A stretch of 6,010 nucleotides of DNA from Amoebophilaceae bacterium (GCA_023257955.1 JALRAY010000056.1:1-6010), one strand, 5' to 3'; shown: positions 1 through 6,010, numbered from the stretch's first letter. Program-made: numbers and translations. Notes: generated from the letters alone by a model not told the origin.

Positions 1-10
1 AAAATCGCTT

Positions 11-46
11 ATGACAACTAAGTTTCACATCGTTAACGTAGCTTGA
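11..46 (+). other. Possible broken N-terminus (signal peptide) of the large coiled-coil gene
   Basis: An ATG at 11 reads MTTKFHIVNVA and then meets TGA at 44-46, in the same frame as the large gene that begins at 53. Reading through that codon would give Lys followed by a mostly hydrophobic stretch ending in C-I-R-A, then Q-S-S. This resembles a signal peptide with cleavage before Gln, as is common in Bacteroidota. The frame is open to the left edge from base 2, so it could instead be the last residues of a preceding gene. TGA is unlikely to be recoded, because the second gene in the window ends in TGA. A nonsense mutation (for example TGG to TGA), a sequencing error and an unrelated upstream gene all remain possible. 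Confidence 0.3.
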
Positions 47-52
47 TTTTTC

Positions 53-3000
53 GTGTTTCATAATCTGATGTGTATAAGAGCCCAATCTTCCCTGAACCCA
101 CTGGTTGTAACAGGAAATACCGTCTCCAATGCTTGGATGACATACACCTATCCGCAGAGCTATCATGATCTAAAAAACCAGGCAGATAAATACATCGAAA
201 CATTCAGGGAGTTAGGAGAATTAGTCGAAGTCGTAGACAGTATGGGGGCATGCAGTGCTTACAGATCTTGGATGCCTGTTGATACGTATGAAGGAGACGT
301 ACAATTGAATGAAATCTTTGCTAACCATACCCAAACATGTGCACAAAGTGGTAAAACAAACCTAGCTCCTGAGTTTGCTATGATTCAGCGACAAATTGTT
401 AACTATTCCAGTTTAATTACTACAAACTTTAAAGATCTGATGGATGGGAAAGATGATAGAAATGATGCTGCCCCCCCCATTGCTTTGGCGCCTAGTTTTC
501 ATAAAGTAAGACTTGAAAATCAATTACTTTATGATGCCGGTAATCAAGATATGGATGCCGTAATTAAAAATTTATTCTACTATGAGAGCAATTATCATCC
601 GATTCATCGGATAATGGGTAGAAGACTTGCCTATACTTATACTTCGTCAGAAGATAACCGGTATGAAAAACCATTTGATCAAGATGATTTTGGGAGTCAT
701 TTGAGAGATAACCCATATGGCGCCCATATTTATTGTTATCTATTTCCAGGAAAAGGGAATGCAAAAGAACCATGTGACTATGATACAGACGGTTATTTTG
801 TTAAACCATCTGATACTAAAGAACCCGGAGACTACTTTGATAATATGGATTCTTTTTTAACATATCTAGCTTCAGATTACAGGATCAGAAATTTGGATTG
901 TTTACGTCAAGAAAAGAATATAGAAGACCCAATAGGTCCCGGTAAAATAGCGGAGAGGGAAGCAAGGAAAAGCAAAATAAAGACTAGAATTACAAAATGT
1001 CTAGCCGGTGCATTTGCAGATATGTCTCTAGAAAAGCAACGTAATAGCAAGGCAAGGCTTGTAAAGGGTACATTAAGATATCCAGTATCAGACTGTGTTC
1101 GATTTTATGCGACTAATAGAAAAATATGGTGGTTTCTGGGTGATACCTTACGCTATTTATCAAGTTTTATCGTTGGGGTAGGCCCTAAGGTTGGAAAGAT
1201 GGAACCTATATGTAAAATGAAGTTAATACAAGAGGAGTTTTGGAAAACAGGTAACGGTTTGGCGGGACCAGTTAAGAGCTATAAGCATTATATTGGGTGT
1301 GATGCTAACACATTCTCTCGCAATATGGTACTCGAATTAAATCCCGAATCAAACCAAGATTGTGAAGACTACAGAAAGAGGCTAAAACAATTAGAAGCAG
1401 ATATGGCGAGGGCTAAGGATGCTTTAGAGAAGGAACGTGAAGCGGTGAGGCAAGGGTTGAAAGCGTATCAGCAGCAGTATCAAGAATTGGAGCGGAAACA
1501 GCAGGAATTGGTGAAAGCATATGCTAATGGAGCCAAAAGTATCGCAGATATTTTAGAAGAGTTGGCTGATATAAAAGAGCGTGTGTCTTCATTTGATAAA
1601 GGACTAAAGGAAAAAAAAGAAGCTATAGAAGCACAGCTGAAGGCTGCAGAAGAGCGCGCCGAACGTGAGCGAAAACGGCTAGCAGCAAATAAGGTACTAA
1701 CAGCGAAACTAGAGAGCTGTCAAGCACTGAATCTGGATATGCAACAGCTGCAACAAACGTATTCCAAAGAAGTAAACGAGGCTTTTGAGGCTATAAAAGC
1801 GGATTTACAGCGTATTATGGAAGAAAATACCCAAATATCACAAGCTATACAAAATCAGCAGAAGGTGCCGACTTGGGATTATTCTAATCAGAAGAAAGTA
1901 CCTGATTGGGATTCTCCGATTACAAAAATGGATTCAGAGAGATACGAGGATTCAACACTTCAGAAAATGTTAAAGCAGCAGTATGTCAATGGACAGGAAG
2001 AGACATTAGCCATTTTATTAAATACAAGTATGCCTAGTGAAGAGCGGAATAAAAAGTTATCTGTTTTACAAGCCACTGACCAGGAAATATATGATAGTGT
2101 AAATGAAATTAATGTAAGAAGTGAGAGAAGGAGGGAAGATATTGGATCATTAAAGACAAAAACACAAGCTACGCTAAATGAAATTGAAGAAGAAAATACT
2201 AAACTAAAACAGCAGTTGGTAGCTATCAATCAAAAATTGGAGCAGGTGAATAAAGAAATAACAAGTAGGCAAAATGCTATAAAAGCTAAAGAGCAAGTAC
2301 TTAATCAGAAAGGGAACGCTGTTACCGTTTGTTTTAATGAAGCTATAGCGATGCAAAAAGAAAATGAAGCACTTTCCAATCAAACTTTAACAGATGAGCT
2401 GCAGGAAGCCGCTCGTTTGCGTGAAGAATTAAAAAAGCTGGATGAGGAAGAGAAGGGTAAAGATGCTTTTAAAACCCAAGAGGCTTTAGAACGTGAACGG
2501 AAGCGACTGTTAGATGAAATAACTAGGCTCACAGATTTAGCAAGAAGAACAGCCAATAATGTAAAAACAGGTTTAGATAATGCCAATGCCCTAGATGAAG
2601 AGCTGTGGCAATGGAACAATAATTTTACTGGCATGATGGAGGATTTTAACAGGGACAAGCTGTATAAAACAATGCAGTGGTTCTTAGACAGATCTGCAGG
2701 TTTTGAAGAGAAAATGTGTTCTTACCTCAATAATCCTATTTTAAACAATACAGCCGAACTAGCGTGTAATATCAACGTTGGATTTGCTAACTATCTAGGT
2801 ACGCTAGATAATAACTACATGCAAATACCTGCGAGTGTACGCTGGCTGTATTTTGACTTTAGGCCTAATCCTAACAGCAAAAATCCATTCGATGCCGTCA
2901 ATCGTACCTATGATATGCAGATAAAGGATCACCAAAGAGTTTACAAGGAGCAAACCAGGGCAGCACAAGCTTATATGGTTAATATCGCTAATCTAGCACG

Positions 3001-4036
3001 CACCATTTACGGGGAACCTGTACGTACACAGCTGGTAGATCAAGTCAAGGTGAGTACACAGAAGATGGATGCTGAGGTGAGGGAATTTATGCAAGCAAAA
3101 CAGGATACTATAAATATGTTTTTAAACGCTATTCCACGTGTGTTAAGTGCCACCATCTGCTTATATATCATAAAAGCCTTGGCGTACAAATCTAATTCAG
3201 ATCCAGCAAAGCCAGTAAAAGCATCAGATATGTTGGCTTATGGGAGCAAAATGGCTATACTCCCCACAATAGCCTTTATGGCATATAGTTTAGCAGCTCC
3301 TAGCAACGAATATGCTGTTGGCACGCAGCAGGTCAATAGAAATTTCTTATTGATGGCAGAAGCAGCTTGCTTGACAACATCTGCCTTAGCTGTGAATACT
3401 TTTAGATTACATGTACACCCTACCATAGAGCGGTTAGTAGCTGTGTTGGGTGCTGGCTTGACAGCGTATCATTTCTTCAACCTGCCTGAATTTACGGTAA
3501 CCTCTGAAGTGCCTACATGTGCCGCTAATCTGCCACATGTACGACTAGCAGACAATAACGAGCAGGTCAATGCATTTTTAGCTGCCAATATGCTTCCGCG
3601 GGCAAATGCGTTTATGTTAAATAGCATGCCGCATCTTGCAGGTTCTGCTTATAGCGCACCAAGTTCCGAAATTTTTACCCACTGTAATCCAACAGATCAG
3701 GCGAATGCGGAACAACAATTTAAAGATATAATTCATACCTTTCTGCAGGTGTATTCCGGTATTAACTTGCTTTCGCATGTGGTTACCGCTTACAAGGGGC
3801 ATTCATATAAGGAGCTCACTCATGTGAATTTTGGACTGTTTTTGGCGAGATGTTTTTTAGCATGGCAATCCACCTGGGATATGCAAGTCATAAATTACAA
3901 CCTAGACATGCCGCAACCAGGTGCACTAGAAGTGCTGTTAGCAGCGTTAGTAATGTCTATGAATGTACAGAGTACTACCACTGCACTGCAGGAGTCAGAA
4001 AATCAAGAAGCGGGTAATCAGGAAGCGGGAGCTTAA
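53..4036 (+). CDS. Very large coiled-coil protein with hydrophobic C-terminus, function unknown
   Basis: The family is not recognised. The 1327-residue product starts at a GTG, with an alternative ATG at 68; neither has a visible Shine-Dalgarno sequence. Residues 1-437 form a mixed-composition region with ten Cys (67, 96, 228, 241, 283, 316, 348, 387, 416, 437), suggesting disulfides outside the cytoplasm. Residues about 437-600 and 630-850 are rich in Glu, Lys, Gln and Arg with heptad-like spacing and read as long coiled coils, interrupted by a tandem K-V-P-x-W-D repeat at 601-622. Residues 850-1020 look globular, with Cys889 and Cys905. Hydrophobic segments lie near 1026-1045, 1067-1082, 1097-1117, 1124-1144 and, more weakly, 1226-1245, 1258-1272 and 1290-1305. 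A polar loop at 1145-1225 holds Cys1156 and Cys1211. The tail is Gln/Glu/Ala/Gly-rich. No complete signal peptide is present from the GTG; an upstream frame could supply one but is broken by TGA at 44-46. A membrane-anchored surface or secretion-apparatus component is an inference. The reading frame itself is secure, the exact start is not. Confidence 0.9.
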   Translation: MFHNLMCIRAQSSLNPLVVTGNTVSNAWMTYTYPQSYHDLKNQADKYIETFRELGELVEVVDSMGACSAYRSWMPVDTYEGDVQLNEIFANHTQTCAQSGKTNLAPEFAMIQRQIVNYSSLITTNFKDLMDGKDDRNDAAPPIALAPSFHKVRLENQLLYDAGNQDMDAVIKNLFYYESNYHPIHRIMGRRLAYTYTSSEDNRYEKPFDQDDFGSHLRDNPYGAHIYCYLFPGKGNAKEPCDYDTDGYFVKPSDTKEPGDYFDNMDSFLTYLASDYRIRNLDCLRQEKNIEDPIGPGKIAEREARKSKIKTRITKCLAGAFADMSLEKQRNSKARLVKGTLRYPVSDCVRFYATNRKIWWFLGDTLRYLSSFIVGVGPKVGKMEPICKMKLIQEEFWKTGNGLAGPVKSYKHYIGCDANTFSRNMVLELNPESNQDCEDYRKRLKQLEADMARAKDALEKEREAVRQGLKAYQQQYQELERKQQELVKAYANGAKSIADILEELADIKERVSSFDKGLKEKKEAIEAQLKAAEERAERERKRLAANKVLTAKLESCQALNLDMQQLQQTYSKEVNEAFEAIKADLQRIMEENTQISQAIQNQQKVPTWDYSNQKKVPDWDSPITKMDSERYEDSTLQKMLKQQYVNGQEETLAILLNTSMPSEERNKKLSVLQATDQEIYDSVNEINVRSERRREDIGSLKTKTQATLNEIEEENTKLKQQLVAINQKLEQVNKEITSRQNAIKAKEQVLNQKGNAVTVCFNEAIAMQKENEALSNQTLTDELQEAARLREELKKLDEEEKGKDAFKTQEALERERKRLLDEITRLTDLARRTANNVKTGLDNANALDEELWQWNNNFTGMMEDFNRDKLYKTMQWFLDRSAGFEEKMCSYLNNPILNNTAELACNINVGFANYLGTLDNNYMQIPASVRWLYFDFRPNPNSKNPFDAVNRTYDMQIKDHQRVYKEQTRAAQAYMVNIANLARTIYGEPVRTQLVDQVKVSTQKMDAEVREFMQAKQDTINMFLNAIPRVLSATICLYIIKALAYKSNSDPAKPVKASDMLAYGSKMAILPTIAFMAYSLAAPSNEYAVGTQQVNRNFLLMAEAACLTTSALAVNTFRLHVHPTIERLVAVLGAGLTAYHFFNLPEFTVTSEVPTCAANLPHVRLADNNEQVNAFLAANMLPRANAFMLNSMPHLAGSAYSAPSSEIFTHCNPTDQANAEQQFKDIIHTFLQVYSGINLLSHVVTAYKGHSYKELTHVNFGLFLARCFLAWQSTWDMQVINYNLDMPQPGALEVLLAALVMSMNVQSTTTALQESENQEAGNQEAGA
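66..84 (+). other. Tn5/IS50 mosaic-end-like 19-mer
   Basis: Bases 67-80 read GATGTGTATAAGAG, an uninterrupted 14-base match to the core of the Tn5 mosaic end AGATGTGTATAAGAGACAG. Over the 19 aligned positions 15 match, with differences at 66, 81, 83 and 84. It also shares the 12-base core TGTGTATAAGAG with the natural IS50 outer end. The site falls exactly where the start of the large gene is uncertain. It could be a decayed end of an IS50-like element lying to the left, an assembly or library artefact near a contig end, or chance. The imperfect ends argue against simple uncut adapter. Confidence 0.35.
471..478 (+). repeat. Homopolymeric C8 tract inside the large gene
   Basis: Eight consecutive C residues encode part of Ala140-Pro141-Pro142. 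The surrounding DNA is AT-rich, so the tract stands out. With one extra C the frame reaches TAG at 493-495; with one C fewer it reaches TAA at 507-509. Any single-base slippage would therefore cut the protein to about 150 residues. Such tracts are typical of slipped-strand phase variation in surface-protein genes, and they are also common sites of sequencing error. Confidence 0.85.
1853..1918 (+). repeat. Two-copy 33-base tandem repeat (K-V-P-x-W-D motif)
   Basis: Two adjacent 11-residue units, NQQKVPTWDYS (601-611) and NQKKVPDWDSP (612-622), occur in the large protein. They share N-Q-x-K-V-P-x-W-D and sit between the two coiled-coil halves. Pro and Trp would break the helix, so the repeat probably forms a short structured hinge or binding motif. 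Confidence 0.75.
4001..4030 (+). repeat. 15-base tandem duplication at the C-terminus of the large gene
   Basis: Two 15-base units, each encoding N-Q-E-A-G (residues 1317-1326), match at 13 of 15 positions and lie one codon before the stop. They extend the polar tail after the last hydrophobic segment. This is probably a small duplication with little structural weight. Confidence 0.7.
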
Positions 4037-4080
4037 CAGTGTGTAAACAACATTGAGGTTACATATAAAATATGATCACT

Positions 4081-4097
4081 ATTAAAAAAATAATATT
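4081..4097 (+). promoter_or_regulatory. A/T-rich translation leader of the lipoprotein gene
   Basis: The 17 bases before the ATG at 4098 are only A and T and include an A7 run. There is no Shine-Dalgarno sequence. An A-rich, unstructured leader is the usual translation signal in Bacteroidota and supports the choice of this ATG. I see no convincing promoter in the 61-base gap, so the gene is probably transcribed with the one upstream. Confidence 0.5.
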
Positions 4098-4181
4098 ATG
4101 AAGAACGCTAAAAACTATATCTCATTCGTACATAGATGTATTGCCTATGTATTGTTAATCAGTCAATTATTAACGAGCTGT
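4098..4181 (+). other. Lipoprotein signal peptide, lipidated Cys28
   Basis: Residues 1-28 have the n-region, hydrophobic core and L-T-S-C lipobox of a type II signal peptide, with Cys28 becoming the first mature residue. Gly-Ser-Pro follows; there is no Asp at +2. The acidic residues beginning near 44 might influence outer-membrane or surface sorting, which is inference only. Confidence 0.85.
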
Positions 4182-5633
4182 GGTTCTCCTACTGTAATAG
4201 ATCCGCAAGGTGCAGGAGTTACGCAAGGTCAAATAGATGATGTCCAAGGACCAGCAACAGAAGATAATGTTGAGGAGGATGATGCCGAAGTAGTAGTACA
4301 TGAGGAACCTGCGCCAACAGCCATAGGGCGAGAAGGTGCTTGTCTAGGACGGTGCAGAGAATCTGCAGAAACCATAGCAGAACGTACAGGTACTTGTCTT
4401 CGACGTTGTAGAACCACTGCAACGCCTATCGTAAACGATGCAGGAAGACGTATGAGCCTTGCAGGAGAGGCTATAAGACCCATAGTAAGCAATGCGGGAA
4501 CTCGTTTAAGACTTGCGGGAGAAGCGGCAAGACCGGTATTAGGCAGAGCAAGTCAGCGTTTAAGCGTTGCAGGAGCTGCTGCAAGGGCGAGTGTAGCAAG
4601 TATGGCAAGCCGTGCCGCTACCACTTCTTGTGGCGAGCGTATACTTGGTGCCAGGTACTGTGTAGGCAACGCATTATTCATGCTGAAATATAATTTAGAG
4701 CACATACATGATGAGCCGGCACCTTTTGTAGACAGCGATGAAGAACCTACTACAGCACCTGATGCTGAAACTACTACCCCTGATGCTGCACAGCAAGGTG
4801 GCATCCTTGATGCAGCGAATACGACTGAAGAAGGGGATACAGGAGGTGATATAGAACAAGCGGGTGAAGGTACGGATGTAGCAGCTATTCCTCAGGGCCC
4901 TAACCGGTTTGTTGTGATGGCGCATAGGGTTAAAGATGTTATGCACGAATGCCATAAGGCCTTCAGAAGATTTTCCCATAAACAAAATTGCAAACGCACT
5001 AAGATCCTCGCATTGGGTGGCGCGACAGCCGCTTTAGGGATGACGGCTATGCCACATTGGAGAGGTTTTTGGATTGACGATACTGGTTGTGTCAACCCAA
5101 TAGATTGTCTGATAGCAACAGAAAGTTTTAAATGGCGTGCTGTGCAACCTGAGAGGTTTCAAGTTTCTATGAATAACTTAGCTGCCTTTACTGCATGGCA
5201 TCGTGAGAAAGTAAAACAACTAGTCAGCGTGTGGTATCAACAACAACCTTGTGCCTTAGTATTGTTAAACGACGATAATTCCACTCATTTGCAGGATACA
5301 ACCCAAGAGCATGAAGAGAAGCTACTAGCGTACCTAGCATGTATACAAGAGAAAGGTGAAAAAAGTATCAACACCACAGAAGGATTATGGCAGTACATGG
5401 GAGCACAATCTCGTGCCAATGTTGAAAAATTAGATACAGAGGAGTTAGATGCAACAGGGCGTACCATAGTTACTGAGCTGAATAAAAATACCCAAAGTAA
5501 CCTAGGAGAAGGCGTACGCTTACAAGCACACAAGATGGGTGAGCATGTAAAAGCGACAGAACAGTTCAGAGACGAAGGATTGTTAGATAAAATGAAACAG
5601 AATACTATCAACCAAGTATCTAGTCTTTCCTGA
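4098..5633 (+). CDS. Predicted lipoprotein with Arg-rich 18-residue repeats, function unknown
   Basis: The family is not recognised. The 511-residue product begins with a basic n-region (Lys2, Lys5, His12, Arg13), a hydrophobic stretch (about 14-25) and lipobox L25-T26-S27-C28 followed by Gly-Ser. This is a good signal-peptidase-II pattern, so lipid attachment at Cys28 is expected. Residues 31-75 are an acidic linker. Residues 79-168 are five 18-residue tandem repeats, basic and helix-prone, the first two carrying C-x3-C. Residues 204-272 are a second acidic linker rich in Thr, Pro, Ala and Glu. A basic stretch (about 280-302) precedes a Gly/Ala-rich hydrophobic segment at 303-319. The C-terminal part has Cys331/Cys337 and Cys385/Cys415, possibly disulfide pairs, and ends in a polar helical tail. 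It follows the large coiled-coil gene by 61 bases on the same strand, so the two probably form an operon and may act together at the envelope. The lipobox and the inner hydrophobic segment are hard to reconcile in one simple topology. Confidence 0.92.
   Translation: MKNAKNYISFVHRCIAYVLLISQLLTSCGSPTVIDPQGAGVTQGQIDDVQGPATEDNVEEDDAEVVVHEEPAPTAIGREGACLGRCRESAETIAERTGTCLRRCRTTATPIVNDAGRRMSLAGEAIRPIVSNAGTRLRLAGEAARPVLGRASQRLSVAGAAARASVASMASRAATTSCGERILGARYCVGNALFMLKYNLEHIHDEPAPFVDSDEEPTTAPDAETTTPDAAQQGGILDAANTTEEGDTGGDIEQAGEGTDVAAIPQGPNRFVVMAHRVKDVMHECHKAFRRFSHKQNCKRTKILALGGATAALGMTAMPHWRGFWIDDTGCVNPIDCLIATESFKWRAVQPERFQVSMNNLAAFTAWHREKVKQLVSVWYQQQPCALVLLNDDNSTHLQDTTQEHEEKLLAYLACIQEKGEKSINTTEGLWQYMGAQSRANVEKLDTEELDATGRTIVTELNKNTQSNLGEGVRLQAHKMGEHVKATEQFRDEGLLDKMKQNTINQVSSLS
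4332..4601 (+). repeat. Five tandem 54-base repeats encoding 18-residue units
   Basis: Residues 79-96, 97-114, 115-132, 133-150 and 151-168 align without gaps. The loose consensus is x-G-x-R/C-L-x-x-A/C-x-x-A-x-x-P-I-V-x-x. Units 3 and 4 are closest (A-G-x-R at the start, L-A-G-E-A-x-R-P in the middle). Units 1 and 2 instead carry C-x3-C (82/86, 100/104). A partial sixth unit may follow from 169. Eighteen residues equal five turns of alpha helix, so equivalent residues would fall on one face of a continuous helix. Confidence 0.8.
4749..4790 (+). repeat. Two-copy 21-base repeat in the acidic Thr/Pro linker
   Basis: Two 21-base units encode TTAPDAE (218-224) and TTTPDAA (225-231) and match at 17 of 21 positions. 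They lie in the second low-complexity linker of the lipoprotein. They probably arose by local duplication in a flexible spacer. Confidence 0.7.
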
Positions 5634-5860
5634 GCATGGCATGTAACCGCTAGGCAACATGCATTTGCTGCCGTATTACATTTTCTGAAAGTGTTTTCCT
5701 TTAGAGCATCTAATGCAGACAGACAGCGCGGAGGGGTAATAGAGGAAGTAAAACTGAGATATAATAGCAATCTATTACATCCCTTAAATGGCTGTTTTGC
5801 TATTTCTACTCTATTGGTCCCAGTGTATATGTATATGAGGAATCGTGAAATTTTCGATCA
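5634..5860. other. Intergenic stretch between convergent frames
   Basis: I find no convincing gene here. Two small inverted repeats are visible. GCATGT (5639-5644) pairs with ACATGC (5657-5662) just after the lipoprotein stop. TAATAG (5762-5767) pairs with CTATTA (5772-5777) around a four-base loop. Neither is followed by a clear T-run, so neither is a firm Rho-independent terminator, although a transcription end would be expected in this convergent gap. Confidence 0.4.
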
Positions 5861-6010
5861 TTACAGCAAGTATACATTCAGTCCGACCTTCAATGTATTA
5901 TTTGATACAATTGCACTACGTGCATCTTTATGTGGGACCGTTAAGATAATTGTGTCTGTGGCTTTTTCCAGGCCGCGAATTGATTGACCGGATATGTCAT
6001 CCAAGACTTG
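5861..6010 (-). CDS. Partial 3' end of a convergent gene, product unknown
   Basis: Reading from the right edge on the minus strand gives 49 residues without a stop and then TAA at 5863-5861. The translation has a balanced, globular-protein composition, including SGQSIRGLEKATD, IILTVPHKDARSAIV and a C-terminal LKVGLNVYLL. It contains no start codon that would make it a credible complete gene, so it would be the C-terminus of a gene whose body lies outside the window. The family is not recognised. An overlapping plus-strand frame (5691-5987) is the competing reading, and its translation looks less natural. Confidence 0.45.
   Translation of the reverse strand, partial: QVLDDISGQSIRGLEKATDTIILTVPHKDARSAIVSNNTLKVGLNVYLL

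Noticed and set aside
1960..2658. Minus-strand frames opposite the coiled-coil region
   Set aside because: Ser/Phe/Leu-rich translations are the expected complement of Glu/Lys/Gln-rich coding DNA; they are shadows.
4037..4097. Possible promoter (TTGAGG and TATAAA-like strings) in the gap between the two genes
   Set aside because: The spacing fits neither the common -35/-10 pattern nor the Bacteroidota TTG / TAnnTTTG pattern.
5639..5662. GCATGT / ACATGC hairpin as a terminator of the lipoprotein gene
   Set aside because: The stem is only six pairs with a 12-base loop and no T-run follows; noted only within the intergenic entry.
5285..5770. Minus-strand frame of 161 codons
   Set aside because: Most of it is antisense to the secure lipoprotein gene; the translation is rich in Ser, Cys and Phe in the manner of a shadow frame.
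5691..5987. Plus-strand frame of 98 codons starting with GTG after the lipoprotein gene
   Set aside because: There is no translation signal, the start is rare, the translation looks unnatural, and its second half is antisense to a more protein-like minus-strand frame. A short real gene is not fully excluded.
1..6010. TGA read as Trp (alternative genetic code) to rescue the upstream frame
   Set aside because: The lipoprotein gene ends in TGA, Trp is written TGG throughout both large genes, and no internal TGA occurs in either.
1..6010. CRISPR array, tRNA or rRNA genes
   Set aside because: No regularly spaced direct repeats with unique spacers and no recognisable structural-RNA sequence were seen; the repeats present are in-frame coding repeats.

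Overview
The window looks bacterial, from a Bacteroidota-like genome that is host-associated and moderately AT-rich. Three things suggest this: a classical lipoprotein signal with lipobox L-T-S-C followed by G-S in the second gene, an A/T-rich leader rather than a Shine-Dalgarno sequence before its ATG, and an Ala|Gln junction near the start of the first gene, a cleavage context common in Bacteroidota exported proteins. The style (very large coiled-coil membrane protein, Cys-containing lipoprotein with degenerate repeats) recalls intracellular symbionts such as the Amoebophilus/Cardinium group. That assignment is an impression from sequence style, not a database match.

Layout: positions 1-52 hold a short reading frame that ends in TGA at 44-46 and may be the broken start of the first gene. 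Positions 53-4036 (+) encode a 1327-residue protein with a Cys-containing N-terminal region (about 1-437), a long two-part helical coiled coil (about 437-850), a second globular part (about 850-1020) and a hydrophobic C-terminal part (about 1026-1305). After a 61-base A/T-rich gap, positions 4098-5633 (+) encode a 511-residue predicted lipoprotein. It has an acidic linker, five 18-residue Arg-rich repeats, a second acidic Thr/Pro linker, a short hydrophobic segment and a C-terminal domain with two Cys pairs. Positions 5634-5860 show no convincing gene. From 5861 to the right edge a minus-strand frame reads protein-like and is probably the 3' end of a convergent gene cut by the window.

The two large genes are probably co-transcribed and look like an envelope pair: a membrane-bound coiled-coil protein and a lipoprotein. 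I recognise no family for either, and no function is assigned. The points most worth checking are a C8 tract inside the first gene, where any single-base length change gives an immediate stop; the disrupted 5' end of the same gene next to a Tn5-mosaic-end-like 19-mer; the helical-period 18-residue repeats of the lipoprotein; and the topological conflict between its lipobox and its downstream hydrophobic segment.
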